The translations under genes and the position numbers were made by a program. The notes beneath the pieces were generated by a model. That model did not search any database. It saw only the letters and a list, made by a program, of their open reading frames with translations, and was not told the DNA's origin. DNA of 64,000 nucleotides, taken from Laburnicola sp. R22_1 (taxonomy: Eukaryota > Ascomycota > Dothideomycetes > Pleosporales > Didymosphaeriaceae). The stretch lies in assembly GCA_014281115.1 (NCBI GenBank), contig JACONQ010000005.1, forward strand, positions 1,922,001 to 1,986,000. The letters run 5' to 3'. How positions within the stretch are numbered: the first letter of the stretch is position 1; each line of letters begins with the position of its first letter. Below, one piece after another: positions 1 to 10,934 of this stretch.

Positions 1-26
1 TGTATGTGTTACTCTAGGATATGTAA

Positions 27-614
27 TGCGAACGGGAAGAAGACCAAGAGGAAGAACTAGCAGGAGACGAAGATGGACTTGTGCACGAAGGGGAAGAGAT
101 CCAATCCGTGAAACGGCGAGCCAACAAGACAACCGACGGCGATCTCCCCAGGCAGTCAGCGAAACGAGCGCCTGTAGAACAAGCTACCCCACCAGTAACC
201 GAACCACGAACCTCATCAGCCAGTCGCTGAGGCCTCCACGTCCTTGAGACATTAGAAGCGCCACATGAGCTTCGAGAGCAGGAGCAGGCGGCACTGAAAA
301 GTTTGCCCGACATAGAGGATGCCCTCGCCATGGCAGGAGGTGGCGAATGGCGAAAACTAGCGCCCTACGTGGTTGCCATGCTGAAGGAGGTCAGAAAAGA
401 GTACGATTGGGATGCGGTCCCTTTAGCTGAAATGAGGGGTCAAGACACAGAGTCCGCTGCTTCTCTAACAGAATTCTTCCAAAATCGCGTCATCCAGCCA
501 GACCAGGAGGACAAACTCTTTGAGAAAATCAAGATTCTGATGAATCGGGGCAGAATATTCCAAAATCGACAAATATGTTCGAATCGCACAAATGGCATAC
601 CATCACTTCGATAG
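27..614 (+). pseudogene. Decayed gene fragment, unknown function
   Basis: One reading frame stays coding-like from about 27 to 614, interrupted only by a TGA at 228-230 where CGA would restore arginine. The first part is acidic (Glu/Asp-rich) followed by a basic Lys/Arg stretch. The second part looks like a folded helical domain (EWRKLAPYVV, EVRKEYDWDAV). Upstream there are TAG and TAA in the same frame and no good ATG, so the 5' end is missing or lies outside the window in other exons. I do not recognise the family. It could be the last exon of a gene starting upstream, but the internal stop and repeat-rich surroundings favour a relic. Confidence 0.35.
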
Positions 615-1037
615 CTGCGGCGAAGGCCAAAAAGGGATCCAACAGTCGACGCAAGCCGATCCATGTCGAAGCCTGGAGAAAGATGATACCAACAGGCATA
701 TAATACACTAGGATTAATGATTGATATAGCCCCAAGCAAAACAGTAGAGACTGTATAGTTTACTCTAGTGTAATCCAGGTCACAATGAGTCGTCGAACTT
801 CTTGCTTATTACAGTATTTCTTGTTCACTAGAGGACCTTGGGTTTAAACACGTCAATGCATAAGTCACTCAAATGTGCATGCGGTGTCGCATTCCTTTCT
901 CTCCTCTCCGCCCAACATCGGAGGTCCCGTACCCGGAAGCCCTAGCCTCCGAAATTTCCCACTTTCACACTTTCTAGAGATACCTGCTGTTGAGAGTTGT
1001 GGCTTTCAAGATGGACAACCGGCCACGATTATCAAGG
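615..1037. other. Gene-free stretch
   Basis: No ORF with domain-like composition, RNA gene or repeat was recognised here. It separates the decayed fragment from the 3' end of the transcription-factor gene. Confidence 0.5.
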
Positions 1038-1090
1038 ACGAGACTTCGCGCCCTTTCGGTACACGGTAAAACGCAGTGAGGGAAAGCTGT
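1038..1090 (+). repeat. Copy A of a dispersed ~53-bp motif
   Basis: The core GACTTCGCGC..CTTTCGGTACACGGTAAAACGC..TG..GGAAAGCTGT recurs at 10690-10742 and 21238-21291 on the same strand with a few substitutions. This copy lies just past the stop codon of the Zn2Cys6 gene. Its nature is unknown; see findings. Confidence 0.6.
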
Positions 1091-1118
1091 TTTAACCAAA
1101 ATGTCTTCAAGAAAGCAA

Positions 1119-3436
1119 CTACTCGCCCCAGGAAACCCAATCAAACGTCGGGTCCAAGAGAAAGTCGTCTGGCAAAGGAAACATTCCCTCAAGCGGAGCA
1201 TCGAACGTCCCTTCTGAAGATGCACTTGGTATATCCAAAGGCTGTGTGGAGCCCAGAGATATTGTAGGCCCATCGGTATGAGCACTACGCTGTAAGTAGT
1301 CTGCGCTTGATGATTGAAAATTCGACGTAGGGGACCGTTGCGATCGTTCAAGCGGAAGAGAATAGTATATCGCGCTGGCATGTTGAATGATTCTCTCGGT
1401 GATGCTCTTCAATTTCCCTGCCATGGGATTGCGTGATTGAAAGTTCTCCATGAATGCTGGAACGTGTTCTAACGTCTAACATATCAACATGGTCGTGCTG
1501 TTAGCATAGGCCGGGGAAGAGTCACGTAGACTGGGGTAGCTCACCTGAAGTATCTTTTCGCCCTGATCAGCGTCAGTGGTTCCTTTTGACACAAGCTGAC
1601 CCCACAGTGTGCCAAAGGCGATCATCGGGTAATGCAGCCACTGCCACAACATGCAAGTATTATCCGCATTGGATACGAGCTCACCCAGACGGGGAAGCAG
1701 ACCAAGTAGCTTCTGCGCTGGGAGTATGCATTGCGACCTCAGCTCCTTGGAAGCAACGGTGAGCAATACATCGAGGTAATAGTAATGAAATTGTAACGTC
1801 TGCAAGGCGAGATCGACGGAAGTATGACCATGAGATCGACGGAAGTATGACCATAAGTGTGCAGAAGAGGCCTCTCGGCAAGGGCAGAAGCTTCGAGAAT
1901 CTAAATGGTTCAGTGGACGAGCGATTTCTGTATGTGATCAAGATACATACCTTCGTTGCCTCATCGTGCCACGATTCTAGTTCTTTCCGTACTTTGATGA
2001 CGTTGTGAAACTCTTGACCAGGAAGACAATGCCAGACATTCGTCATGATGCGCGATAACAAGTCCATCTGATGCCTGTAGTGCGCCTTGAACAATACAGG
2101 CGTACCTTCAGTTGGATAACGAGGGGTCGAAATTAACAACTCTTCTAGCTCCGGTAGTGGGATCGCCATTGTCAACTCGCGTTGAAATATTGGTGGTCTA
2201 CTCAATATGAGCGCCAATGCTTGACCCAGAGACTTTAGCTGCCAGAATAATATATTGTGCTGCTTTCGGGTCGTAGCATCAATGCGCGCGTAAGTGCCTG
2301 CGTGTCAGTATGTGAGGAGAACGTTCGTCAAATATATTACGTACCCTGGAGTGACTTACCGATACCCAGAGCTAAAAGCATTGTACATGCTTTGCTAACT
2401 ATTGACCAGCAAGCAAATGGCGTCATGAACTGCTCTGCATAATGAGCCATCATTATGAAAGCTTGGATATTTAGGATACTGGGCTCGAGCAGTAACGCGG
2501 CGTCGTTGAATGCTAACCAGAGATTGCTTCTTATTTTCTTCATTAGGTCATCCTCTTCTGATGAAGCTGTTGTTCCATGAATTTTCAATGCAGTACTGTA
2601 GAACATGACCAACCATGCGCGCTCAACCACTTGATGGGGCCTGGATTCTACCACGTGGCCAAGTACTTCTGGTGGTATGGAGTCAACTAACATGTCTTCG
2701 TGGCGAAGAGCAGTTATCAGAGCTAGAATTTAGTCAGTGAATATTGGAAATGAGGCGTTGGTGACGACCTTCTGCCCAAGTTCGCGTTTGGTCCTCTTGG
2801 AAGGTGTAATATTGTGCCTGCGTACCCTCGGCAAGCTTGGCGAAAGCGGTAGAATCTGACGTGCAGTTATAAGATGGCCTAGTTCTCTATATAATTGAAA
2901 CTTGCCTTGCCAAGTAGCATGATACTCTCTCATCAAAGACGCCAGCCCGGTTAATGACGAATGATCTCTGCCAATTAAGCCTCGCAGCCGCTCAGCGACA
3001 GTGCGCTAAGTACAAATACTAGTTAGTAAGAATACGGATTTGTGAAGTGACCGGATAGGTTCCAGGCTTCTTAACAATATGCAGGGTGTTGATGTCTATT
3101 TTCCCTAAAGGCTACCTACTTGAGTAGGAGGTGACAGCGAGGGCCGTCGTTCGGAGGCCAGCTGGGCAGCAGACGACACATCCGGAGAGCCAGTTCCTTG
3201 TACGGTAAAATCTGTTGAATTAGGGCTAGCTTTACGCTGTCTCTTGCGGCGAATCACCCCCGAACGAGAGTACGAACAGGCCATCCCCCGGGCTTTGCAA
3301 CGATGGCATTCCGGACGCTCACGCGAGCATGCGAGCTGAAAAAATCAGTGTATGAAGCATGGTATACGAGGAAAAGGCATACTTTTCGGGCCCGACAAGC
3401 ATCACAGGCATATCTGGCTTGAGATTCAGTGCTCAT
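1119..3436 (-). CDS. Zn(II)2Cys6 transcription factor with fungal MHR domain
   Basis: Nuclear DNA-binding regulator of the Gal4 class. The N-terminal zinc cluster reads CDACRARK then LACSRERPECHRCKARGMAC once a first intron (about 3382-3336) is removed, giving the canonical six-cysteine spacing within the first ~40 residues. The following basic linker (RRKRQRK) is typical. Downstream exons give the helical middle-homology region (for example LWLAFNDAALLLEPSILNIQAFIMMAHY), and the protein ends FDWVSWGE. About seven introns can be placed from phase and CTAAC-like branch points; one (2905-2856) has a GC donor, GCAAGT, instead of GT. Another intron contains a 23-bp tandem duplication (about 1809-1854). 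The start is set at the ATG before STESQARY; an in-frame ATG 18 bases upstream is the alternative. The target genes are not indicated by the neighbours. Confidence 0.8.
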
Positions 3437-3636
3437 GGTTGAGAAGCGACCCAAACTACCGAGTCAGGTGTCGCAAATGGCGGCGGAGGAAGATTCGTGC
3501 AGCCTAGTCGAAGCCCACAATCCTCTCCTTCAGGTCTAGGCGCTGGCGATGGGCAGCGGGATTCCTAGATGGCAATGTCAATGTGCGGAGGTTACGATCC
3601 TCTGATAAATTCCGAGTCTAACACAAATGTGGCATA
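3437..3636. promoter_or_regulatory. 5' region of the Zn2Cys6 gene
   Basis: About 200 bp between the start codon of the regulator and the TIR of the adjacent transposon. No clear TATA box. The transposon boundary is close enough that any longer promoter must lie inside the element. Confidence 0.3.
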
Positions 3637-3678
3637 ACGTGTCCGTGCGCGTGATGCACGGATTCGCGTGATGCACGC
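3637..3678. repeat. Terminal inverted repeat of outer Fot1-type element
   Basis: Exact reverse complement of 7845-7886. It contains an internal subrepeat, CGTGATGCACG occurring twice. Confidence 0.92.
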
Positions 3679-3843
3679 ACAACACCATAACAGCTCTACG
3701 AGAAATGAGGCTATAGAGCCACATATAGTAGCGAATATTGCAAGATTTTTTAGTGGAGTGCTCTATTAATGCTTGCGATTAACCTGCGCTACTGATATTT
3801 ACTTGGAAGCTTAACGTTGCGGCCGTACCGCGTACCATGACTA

Positions 3844-5955
3844 ATCACCAAATGCACGACCCCACCAAATGCACGGTTTTGAAAAAATCCACGTAGTTTA
3901 TCAACGCTCATAACTCCACCAATATTGACGCTATGGAGGCTGCTCTGGCAGCAATTGAAAGCTTGCCAGCAGGTGAAAAGCCTAATTACACCAAAATTGC
4001 CAAATTATTTGGCGTTGAGCGATCAACTTTATCGCGGCGCGCGCGCGGGATCAATAAAAGCCACATAGAGAGGGCAAATGAGCAGAAATTTCTCAACACC
4101 ACATAAGAAAAAGAGCTTGTAAACTACATATATAAGCTTAATAAGAGAGGCCTGCCTCCTACAAAGCAAATAATCCGAAATTTCGCAACAGAAATAGCCA
4201 GAAAAGAGCCAGGCAAAAACTGGGTTGAGCGCTTTATTGCCCGCAACAATATTGAGCTCATATCGCGATGGACTACTGGTATCGACGCCTGTCGCCACCG
4301 CGCTGATTCTGCTACCAAATACGCCTTATACTTCAAGCTTTTAGGTGACAAAATAACCCAGTACGATATCGACAGTCGCCATATGTACAATATGGATGAA
4401 AAAGGGTTCCTTATTAGAGTGCTCACTAAGATGAAAAGAGTGTTCTCGCGGCAGCTATATGAGCAGGGCCCTCACAAGCAAATGCTCCAGGACAGTAATA
4501 GAGAGTGGGTAACAACAATTGCCTGTATTTGCGCTGACAGCACCTCGCTAACGCCAGCCTTGATTTATCAAGCTACTACGGGCAATATACAAGACTTATG
4601 GCTTCAAGATTTTAATCCGCAACACTACAAGGCCTTTTTTGCGAGCTCATCAAGTGGGTGGACCAACAATAAGATTGGTTTGGCGTGGCTCAAACAAGTA
4701 TTTGATCGCGAGACTAAGGAGAAAACTTGTAGGGAGTACCGACTACTTATACTTGATGGGCATGGGTCTTATATTACTATGCAATTTATCACGTACTGCG
4801 ACAATAACAAAATACTCCTTATAACCTTCCAGCCACACGCTACCCACACTCTCCAGCCTCTTAATGTGGCGATGTTCAAGCCTCTGAGTACGGCGTATAC
4901 AAGAGAGCTCTTAGAGTTTATGTACAACTGCCAGGGCCTCTTAGCAATCACCAAACGCGACTTTTATCGACTCTTTAACGCCTCCTGGCAAAGGGCCTTT
5001 TAAGAAACAATAATACTCAAAGCTTTTAAGTGTACTAGGTTGTCACCTTATAACCCAAACACTATACTCAAGAAGTTTATCGCAGAGCACGAGAGCCCTC
5101 CCTTAAGTCGGAGTAGCTCGTTAAACCTCTCTGATTCTGATTAGCGTAAAGTACAGCAAATACTGAAGGACATTGTTGCGGAGGACCACGCTAAGGAGCG
5201 TAAACAGCTGTCGCAAAGTTATCACAAGCTTGAGATCAAATACAGGATCCTTCAACACTAATACGATAGGCTTAAGCAAGCTTTTATTAACGAGAAGAGG
5301 CGCCGTCAACGTGGCAAGCCTCTCCTACTTAATAAACCTGATAATTGGTATGGTGGCGCCGTATTTTACTCACCTAGCAAAGTTCAAAGGGCCCACAAGA
5401 GGCAGGACCAAATTGAGACTAATAAAAAGCTTCAACAACAACAACTCTTAGAGGCTAAACACTAAAGGCTTCTCAAAAAGCAGGAGAAACAAGCTCTCAA
5501 AGAGGAGAGAGCTCGCGTACGTTTGGCGGCGCGAGAACTGAAGGCGCAAGCAAAAGAGGCCAAGGCTGCTGAGCGAGCTGAAAAGCTACTCCAAAAGCAG
5601 CTCGAAAAGCAACTCAAAGGTGATATACAATTGTCTAAAAAGGGTAATCAACAGAGCCTCAACCCTCGTACACCAAAAAAACAAGCTCTTGAGAGACCTG
5701 AGGCTACTATTGTTGATCAAGAGCCCACTGGAGAGAGGGTGCCCTCACCCGCCAGAGCCACGCGCACCCGTACTGTACAGCTCCCACAGCGTTATCGCAA
5801 GTAATTTATCATTGCGCAATGGTTTTACATGCTCCTACGAGTGCTACTGCAAAAAATCTAGTGATTTTACTATATATTTGGCGTTGTATAGGTTTTAGAG
5901 TGTTGCCCTTGGTGGCGGCAAAAACGTGCATTTGGTGGGTCCGTGCATTTGGTGG
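3844..5955 (+). mobile_element. Nested Fot1/pogo-type transposon
   Basis: The ends carry a tandemly duplicated motif, CACCAAATGCACG, about 17 bp apart at the left (3846-3876) and inverted at the right (about 5925-5954). TA flanks both sides (3842-3843, 5956-5957). The outermost one or two bases of the two ends differ (AT versus C), so the exact boundary is uncertain by a base or two. The element is inserted into the transposase gene of the surrounding transposon, so it is the younger of the two. Confidence 0.88.
3933..5804 (+). pseudogene. Pogo/Fot1-family DDE transposase with five in-frame stops
   Basis: A single uninterrupted frame from ATG 3933 (MEAALAAIESL) to the stop at 5804, with premature TAA or TAG at 4104, 5001, 5142, 5259 and 5463 and no frameshift. 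Three aligned positions are informative: 4104 is Gln and 5142 is Trp in sister copies, and 5001 is consistent with CAA. All are single C-to-T or G-to-A changes. DDE motifs are NMDEKGF, LLILDGHGS and LQPLNVAMF, the last with Asn replacing the third catalytic Asp. The C-terminal third is a Lys/Glu/Gln coiled coil ending VQLPQRYRK. Confidence 0.9.
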
Positions 5956-7844
5956 TACAGTAAAATATGGTAGTCTTGGGTGGAGCTGCTGATGCGGCAC
6001 CTGAGGCCTCCTTAGTAGCTAGAGCGTCAACCACACGTTTCTGACGCTTGTTGCTTTGTATAGATGGCTGCGAGGCCTTTCTCTTACCCTTTTGGGCAGA
6101 TTGTAGAGCTTTTGCTGCGTTGGCTGCCTCCTTCTGGCGAGCGCGCTCTGCAGCCTTCTTAAGCCTCTCCTTCTCCCTAGCTACTTTGGCTGCCTCCCGC
6201 GCCACACGCTTCTCCTCTGCAATTTTCTCCTTGTATAGCTTAGCTGCCTTCCTCAACTCAGCTGTCTCAGCTTTTTGAAGCTTCTGCTCCTTCTCCTCTT
6301 GCTCCTTCACAGACTGGCGTACGCGAGCCTCCCTAACCTTGCTTGGTGACCAGAAAACTGCTCCCCCATAGTACTCCTGACGTTGTTGAAGATCTAGAGG
6401 CTTGCCTTTATTCTTATGCTTCTTCTTAGTGGCAAGAGCTTCTCTTAATCCAGCATTCTCGTGGTGGAGTAGCTGAACTTTAGCTGAGATATGGTGGAGT
6501 GAGCGACTAAGCTTCTGCGCGTCCTTCCTACTCTGTTGCTCTGTAGCTCGCACAAGGCGATCTAGCTCACGCCAGTTGCCCCCACTAAGTACTGACTCAG
6601 AGCTCTCTCGTGATCCCTGGTCATCATCCTGTGTGGTTTTCTTGAATCTTTTGAGTATAACTTCTGGGTTGAAAGGTGATATACCAGTGGCCTTAAAAGA
6701 CTTAAGGATTATCTCTTCTTTAAAGGAGCTTATCCAGGCCTTCCAGAAGAGAGGGAAGAAGTCGCCTTTCTTGATTGGGACTAGGCCTTGGCTCTCTTGG
6801 AGGTAGGTCGTGAGCTCAGCTAAGTAGGCTGATGAGAGAGGCTTGAAGAGCACCATATTAAGTGGCTGAAGCGTATGCGTTGAATGAGGGGGGAGTATAG
6901 CTAGGAGGATCCTATTCTGATCGCAGTAATCGATAAAATCTATAGTAACGTGAGATCTATGGCTATCAAGGATAAGTAGTCGGTAAGATTGTTGAGCTTT
7001 TGCCTTAGTGTAGCGATCAAACACCTGCTTAAGCCAGGCAAGGCCGATATTGTTGTTTGTCTAGCCTAAGGGTGAAGAGGAGACGTGTACGCTATGCTTT
7101 CCTGCCTTGATATCCTTAACCCAGCTCGATTGTATGCCGCTGTTGGTAGACTGATAGATAAGGCCTGGTGGTAAGGCTGATCTATTAGCACACACACACG
7201 CTAGGAGGGTAATCCATTCATAAGAGCCATCTTGGAGAGATGCTGTAACCTCCTTATTCTCCCACATTTGTCTGCTGAACACTCGTTTTGATCGGCCAAC
7301 AATACCAATTAAGAAGCCTTTTTCATCTATATTGTACGTGTGACGAGGCTCGATATCGTATTCCTTAATTTTGTCACCTAGGAGATTGAAATACAGACTG
7401 TATTTATCCCCTAAGTCGGCTTGGTGGCGATTGCTGTCCATACCAGCTGCCTATTAAGAGATGAGATGGATACTGTGTTGGTTGATAAAGCGCGTAACCC
7501 AGCTCTCGCTCACTGGCTCCTTGGCTATTGTTGACGCGAAATTTCGTATCATCTCTCTTGTAGGTGGCAAGTGACGCGCTGTGAGCCTTTCTATGTATTT
7601 AACAAGCTCTACCTCTTGTTGTGGAGTGAGCTTTTGTTGGTTGGTAATCTTTGACGCGTGCGACTGTGTAACTGCGCGGTGCCGCCGCGATAGAGTTGAG
7701 CGTCCAACGCCATGCTTGTTAGCTATTTTTGTATAACAAAGTTTATCGCTAGGATCTAGCGAGTCTATCTCTGCAAGCGCATCGTCAATCGGAGCCATAT
7801 TGGTGGAGTTGTGTGGTGTGGAAGTTTGACTGTTTTCGGGCCGA

Positions 7845-7886
7845 GCGTGCATCACGCGAATCCGTGCATCACGCGCACGGACACGT
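7845..7886. repeat. Terminal inverted repeat of outer Fot1-type element, right arm
   Basis: Exact reverse complement of 3637-3678, followed by TA at 7887-7888. Confidence 0.92.
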
Positions 7887-8098
7887 TAGCCCCCACAATC
7901 GACAACCTCCGCATAAACTCCTCAAGTTCCGCGTACCATCGGCGCTCAACGAACAACGACTTAAAACCCAGGAATATATCGCAAAGATATGATCCCTTCA
8001 TCCAACTCGACTATCACACTCTCTTTATTTCTTCTAGGTTCGCAAGGCCGGTCGCCTCAACCAAATCATCCGCGCCAATCCTCCCAAGGGCTCAAAAG

Positions 8099-8536
8099 AT
8101 GCAAGACTCGAATAGTGACCTGCAGCCCGAGCATACCGGGTCAAACCCAGTCGGTGCCGACGGCAAGACATTCGGCCTAAAGATTATCTTCCTGCTGGCC
8201 TCAGTCGTCCTCTGTGTATTTCAGCTTAACTTGTCTCCACATAACAAACTAACACCCCCAATTCTACTGCCCAACCCCATCTACTTCCAATCCATCAAAC
8301 GCACCTCCGTCCTCACCTCCGGCATCTCCCTATCCCCCCTCCTCCTCTTCACCATCTTCGCCGTCATAACCAGCAGCATCATCAACCAAAAAATCAGCTA
8401 CTACACACCAACCACCCTCTCCGGCGCCATCCTAATAGCTATAGGCGCCAGCCTCTTATCCAAACTACATCCCTCCTCGCCCGCTCACCACTGGATAAGC
8501 TACCAAGGCATCAACAGCCTCAGCACATATTCATGA
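8099..8536 (+). pseudogene. MFS transporter relic (internally deleted)
   Basis: From ATG 8099 the frame gives a short hydrophilic N-terminus and one membrane segment (GLKIIFLLASVVLCVF), as at the start of a fungal DHA1/DHA2-type major facilitator. It then jumps directly to NPIYFQSIKRTSVLTSGISL, the pattern of a segment in the second half (compare the family's 'YFQ.VKG.SAL.SG' motif), followed by another transmembrane pair and YYTPTTLSGAILIAIGASLL. Most of the first bundle, including the usual motif A region, is missing, and the frame stops soon after. The length (about 145 residues) is far below the family's usual 500 or so. The relic lies 210 bp from the right end of the transposon. Not expected to transport anything. 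Confidence 0.65.
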
Positions 8537-8641
8537 TATCGAAACATCCAAAGAAAATACCCACACGCCAAAGCCCATTCTCAATCCATAAACTAACCTT
8601 CAATTTTCTAGACTATCCATACTACCTACCTAAACCCCACC

Positions 8642-10395
8642 TCACCACCCAATAACAGCCCTCTTCTCCAACATCTTCCCCACCACCCCCTCGTCCGTCA
8701 CCCCCCACGCCTCCTTAAACGGCCACTCATCCGCCTCACACACCGTCCCCTCAGGCGGCAACCTCCCATCCTCCATATAGTCCCTCGCATACCCATACGT
8801 ACACTCGGAGGGGACTGCCAAAATCGTATGCCCCACCGAGTCCAGCGTGAGCACTCTTGAGCCACCAAACCGCTCCGCCGCCTTGTGCGCCCAACGAATA
8901 GGCGTAACAGGATCGAGCGTGATCCCGATGAAGAGGATTGGCGCAGACGTGTTGGCCGCGGCGGGTGCGCCGTCGAAGACTTGCGAGTCTGGGGCGCGGA
9001 TGTCAAGGCTGCGGCAGTTGACGCTTGTGCCGGCGGCCCAGGTCTCGCCGAGGTATTTTGATAGAGAGACTTGTTGTTCGATGTGTGTGGTGAATTTGGA
9101 GATGGTAGAGAGGTTGTAGCGGCCGTCTGCGTCGGTGCAGGCGATGAATTGGCGGGGTTCGAGCTCGAAGGTGTCGATTGGGGGGGCGTCACATGCGTCC
9201 GGGGATGAGGTGGAAGCAGCGGTGAGGACGGCGAGAAGCGCGCCGTTGCGTGCTTCGAGCTGCTTGAGGAGGCGTGCGAGGAGCGGGAAAGTGATAGTGG
9301 GGGAATATGGAGCTTGCAGGAGAAGGGCCTTGAGGTCATTTATTGTGACGATGCTAGGCCTGCGCACGGCAGAGGGGTCCGATACTGGGATAGGCTTGGC
9401 TGCGAGGTCGGCTAATACCGCCTCGAAGCGCTCCTTGATGGCCTCGGGACTGGAGTCCCAGAACTCGCAAGCTTCCTCACCGCCCTCGTAGCAGTACTTG
9501 AAGAAGCTCTCGATAGCAGCGTCGGCGTCAATCAGATTGGTAGACCATTTGCCGTGGTAGTAATCCTCGGCGTCGACAACCCCGTCTAGGATCATGCGTC
9601 CAATGCGGTCTGGATACATGGCTGCAGCCGTCGAGCCGAGAACAGTGCCGTAACTTGGCCCATAGTACCAAAGCTTTGCTTCTTCGCGGCTTTCACCACG
9701 CGCCTCGGCTGCAAGCTCGGTGTAGTGGAGCATGTCTTGAGCAGTAGCAACAGTGTTTGCGTATTTGGCGGTGGCATTAGCGCCAGAATGAATTCGGGAG
9801 CACCAGTCACCGAACGCGCCCGCACGGGCAAATGTTTCAGCAATGCTCGTCGAGGAGTTCACATCGACCGGAGTCATGAATTCGGGGTCGAAAAGTTGAC
9901 CCGAGTTAGATTGTCCAGGGAAGCAAGCCAGATCAGGGCCGGAATTGTTTACCCCACGAGGATCGAATCCGACGATGTTGTTTGAATATCCGAAGACTTT
10001 TTGGAGTAGGAAGAGGGATGTCTTCATGAGTCGTACGCCACTACCGCCGGGCCCTCCGGAATTGATTAATATGTCCTGTGCAGAGGAGTTTGTTGACTTT
10101 GTGCTCCATTTCAAAAAAGCGACGTTTGTTGTCCCGATGCTGGGGTCGTCGTAGTCGAGTGGGACTTCTAAAAGGGCACATGTGAAGTCATCATAGCATG
10201 GTGTCCATTTCAATTCGGCAGAAGATGCGACCTGTGACTGTTTAGCAAATTCCCAACAAATTAAATGATGGGTTGCTGTACCTCGGAGAAATCATACACC
10301 ATACTGCCATTTTCTCTTCGATGTATCAAAGGCTTCGCGAACACTGAGGAAGAAAGAGCAGCGGCCGAGACAGCCACTGCTAGAGGTGATCTCAT
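8642..10395 (-). CDS. Secreted alpha/beta-hydrolase peptidase, TAP-like (tripeptidyl aminopeptidase type)
   Basis: Predicted extracellular serine exopeptidase of the bacterial/fungal SlpD/SlpE-TAP family. Exon 1 (10395-10282) gives a clear signal peptide, MRSPLAVAVSAAALSSSVFA. A 50-bp intron (10281-10232) follows, then exon 2 runs to the stop, about 567 residues. Visible features are the oxyanion-loop motif NSGGPGGSG, the nucleophile elbow GPSYG (Gly-x-Ser-x-Gly), and near the C-terminus the TAP-like domain with PILFIGITLDPVTPIRWA and the catalytic His in LDSVGHT. An upstream in-frame ATG (10464) would put extra residues before the signal peptide and is less likely. Neighbours are an MFS relic and transposons, so no pathway is implied. 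Confidence 0.85.
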
Positions 10396-10689
10396 ACTGA
10401 ACGAAAGAGTACGCTGAAAGACGCCAAAGAGGTTGCACGCTTTGATGATGAGCGAGGCGGCCATGCATGCAGCGCTTCCCTTTATACCAGTTTCTGCTTA
10501 CTTGCGCTGCGCAAGCAACTTTGTGATCAACAACAACTTCTCCACATTGGCACCAATCCGTTCACTGCCTCGTCCTAGCCATCGTAAGTCTCAACTTGGC
10601 CCCAAAGATATGCCTCCGTAAGCAAGACAAGCCACTAGTCAAGCCTCAGGCCCCCAGCCTTCCTACCAACGTTATCGTTCCGTTCTGAA
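10396..10689. promoter_or_regulatory. Presumed promoter of the TAP-like peptidase gene
   Basis: Region upstream of the signal-peptide ATG. It contains a TATA-like string (TTTATACC read on the plus strand near 10480) about 90 bp from the start. Nothing else is recognised. Confidence 0.3.
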
Positions 10690-10742
10690 AGAAGACTTCG
10701 CGCACTCTCGGTACACGGTATAACGCTGTTATGGAAAGCTGT
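10690..10742 (+). repeat. Copy B of the dispersed ~53-bp motif
   Basis: Core GACTTCGCGCACTCTCGGTA then CACGGTATAACGCTGT and GGAAAGCTGT. It is flanked by an imperfect direct repeat, ATCGTTCCGTTC, at about 10674 and 10784, so the motif may sit inside a ~110-bp unit. It lies about 190 bp left of a Fot1-type element. Confidence 0.6.
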
Positions 10743-10934
10743 AGGGGTGCTAGAAAAACGCTTTGAAACAAGGTAAAGCAGTGTATCGTTCCGTTCAGGC
10801 TGTTTATTGCTAATTGAGAAGAGCTACCGAATAGTTTCTGCCACAACGACGTTGATAGAGCCCGCATGACAGTGGAGGTGCGGGTTGGACGGCGCGTGGG
10901 AAGCTAGAAAGTCTCAGGTGAGGCTGTGCGAATA

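Larger units (their letters stand above)
3789..7798 (-). pseudogene. Pogo/Fot1-family DDE transposase, split and inactivated
   Basis: The frame opens at ATG 7798 (MAPIDDALAEIDSL). It has the helix-turn-helix/CENP-B-like N-terminus, then the DDE_1 core: first Asp in NIDEKGF, second in LLILDSHRSH, with the third position read as Asn (LQPLNMVLF) where relatives have Asp. The C-terminus is a long Lys/Glu/Ala-rich coiled coil. In-frame stops occur at 7456-7451 (TAA TAG) and 7063-7061 (TAG); at the last, aligned copies have Trp, so it is a G-to-A change. The coding frame is cut at about 5956 by the nested element and resumes at 3843, running on to a stop at 3791-3789. The resumed residues (RYGRNVKLPSKYQ) resemble the C-terminus of the nested copy's own transposase, which confirms the nesting. 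Confidence 0.88.
3637..7886 (-). mobile_element. Fot1/pogo-type DNA transposon, interrupted by a nested element
   Basis: The ends are perfect 42-bp inverted repeats, 3637-3678 and 7845-7886, outer end ACGTGTCCGTGCGCGTGATG. Each is flanked by TA (3635-3636 and 7887-7888), the target duplication expected for the Tc1/mariner-pogo superfamily. The transposase is on the minus strand. A second element (3844-5955) sits inside its last codons: without it the outer element would be about 2.1 kb, the same size as its relatives at 10.9 and 21.6 kb. Confidence 0.92.

Noticed and set aside
8698..9339. 213-codon minus-strand ORF rich in Ser/Pro/Arg
   Set aside because: Shifted-frame shadow within the TAP-like peptidase gene, whose frame has the catalytic motifs.
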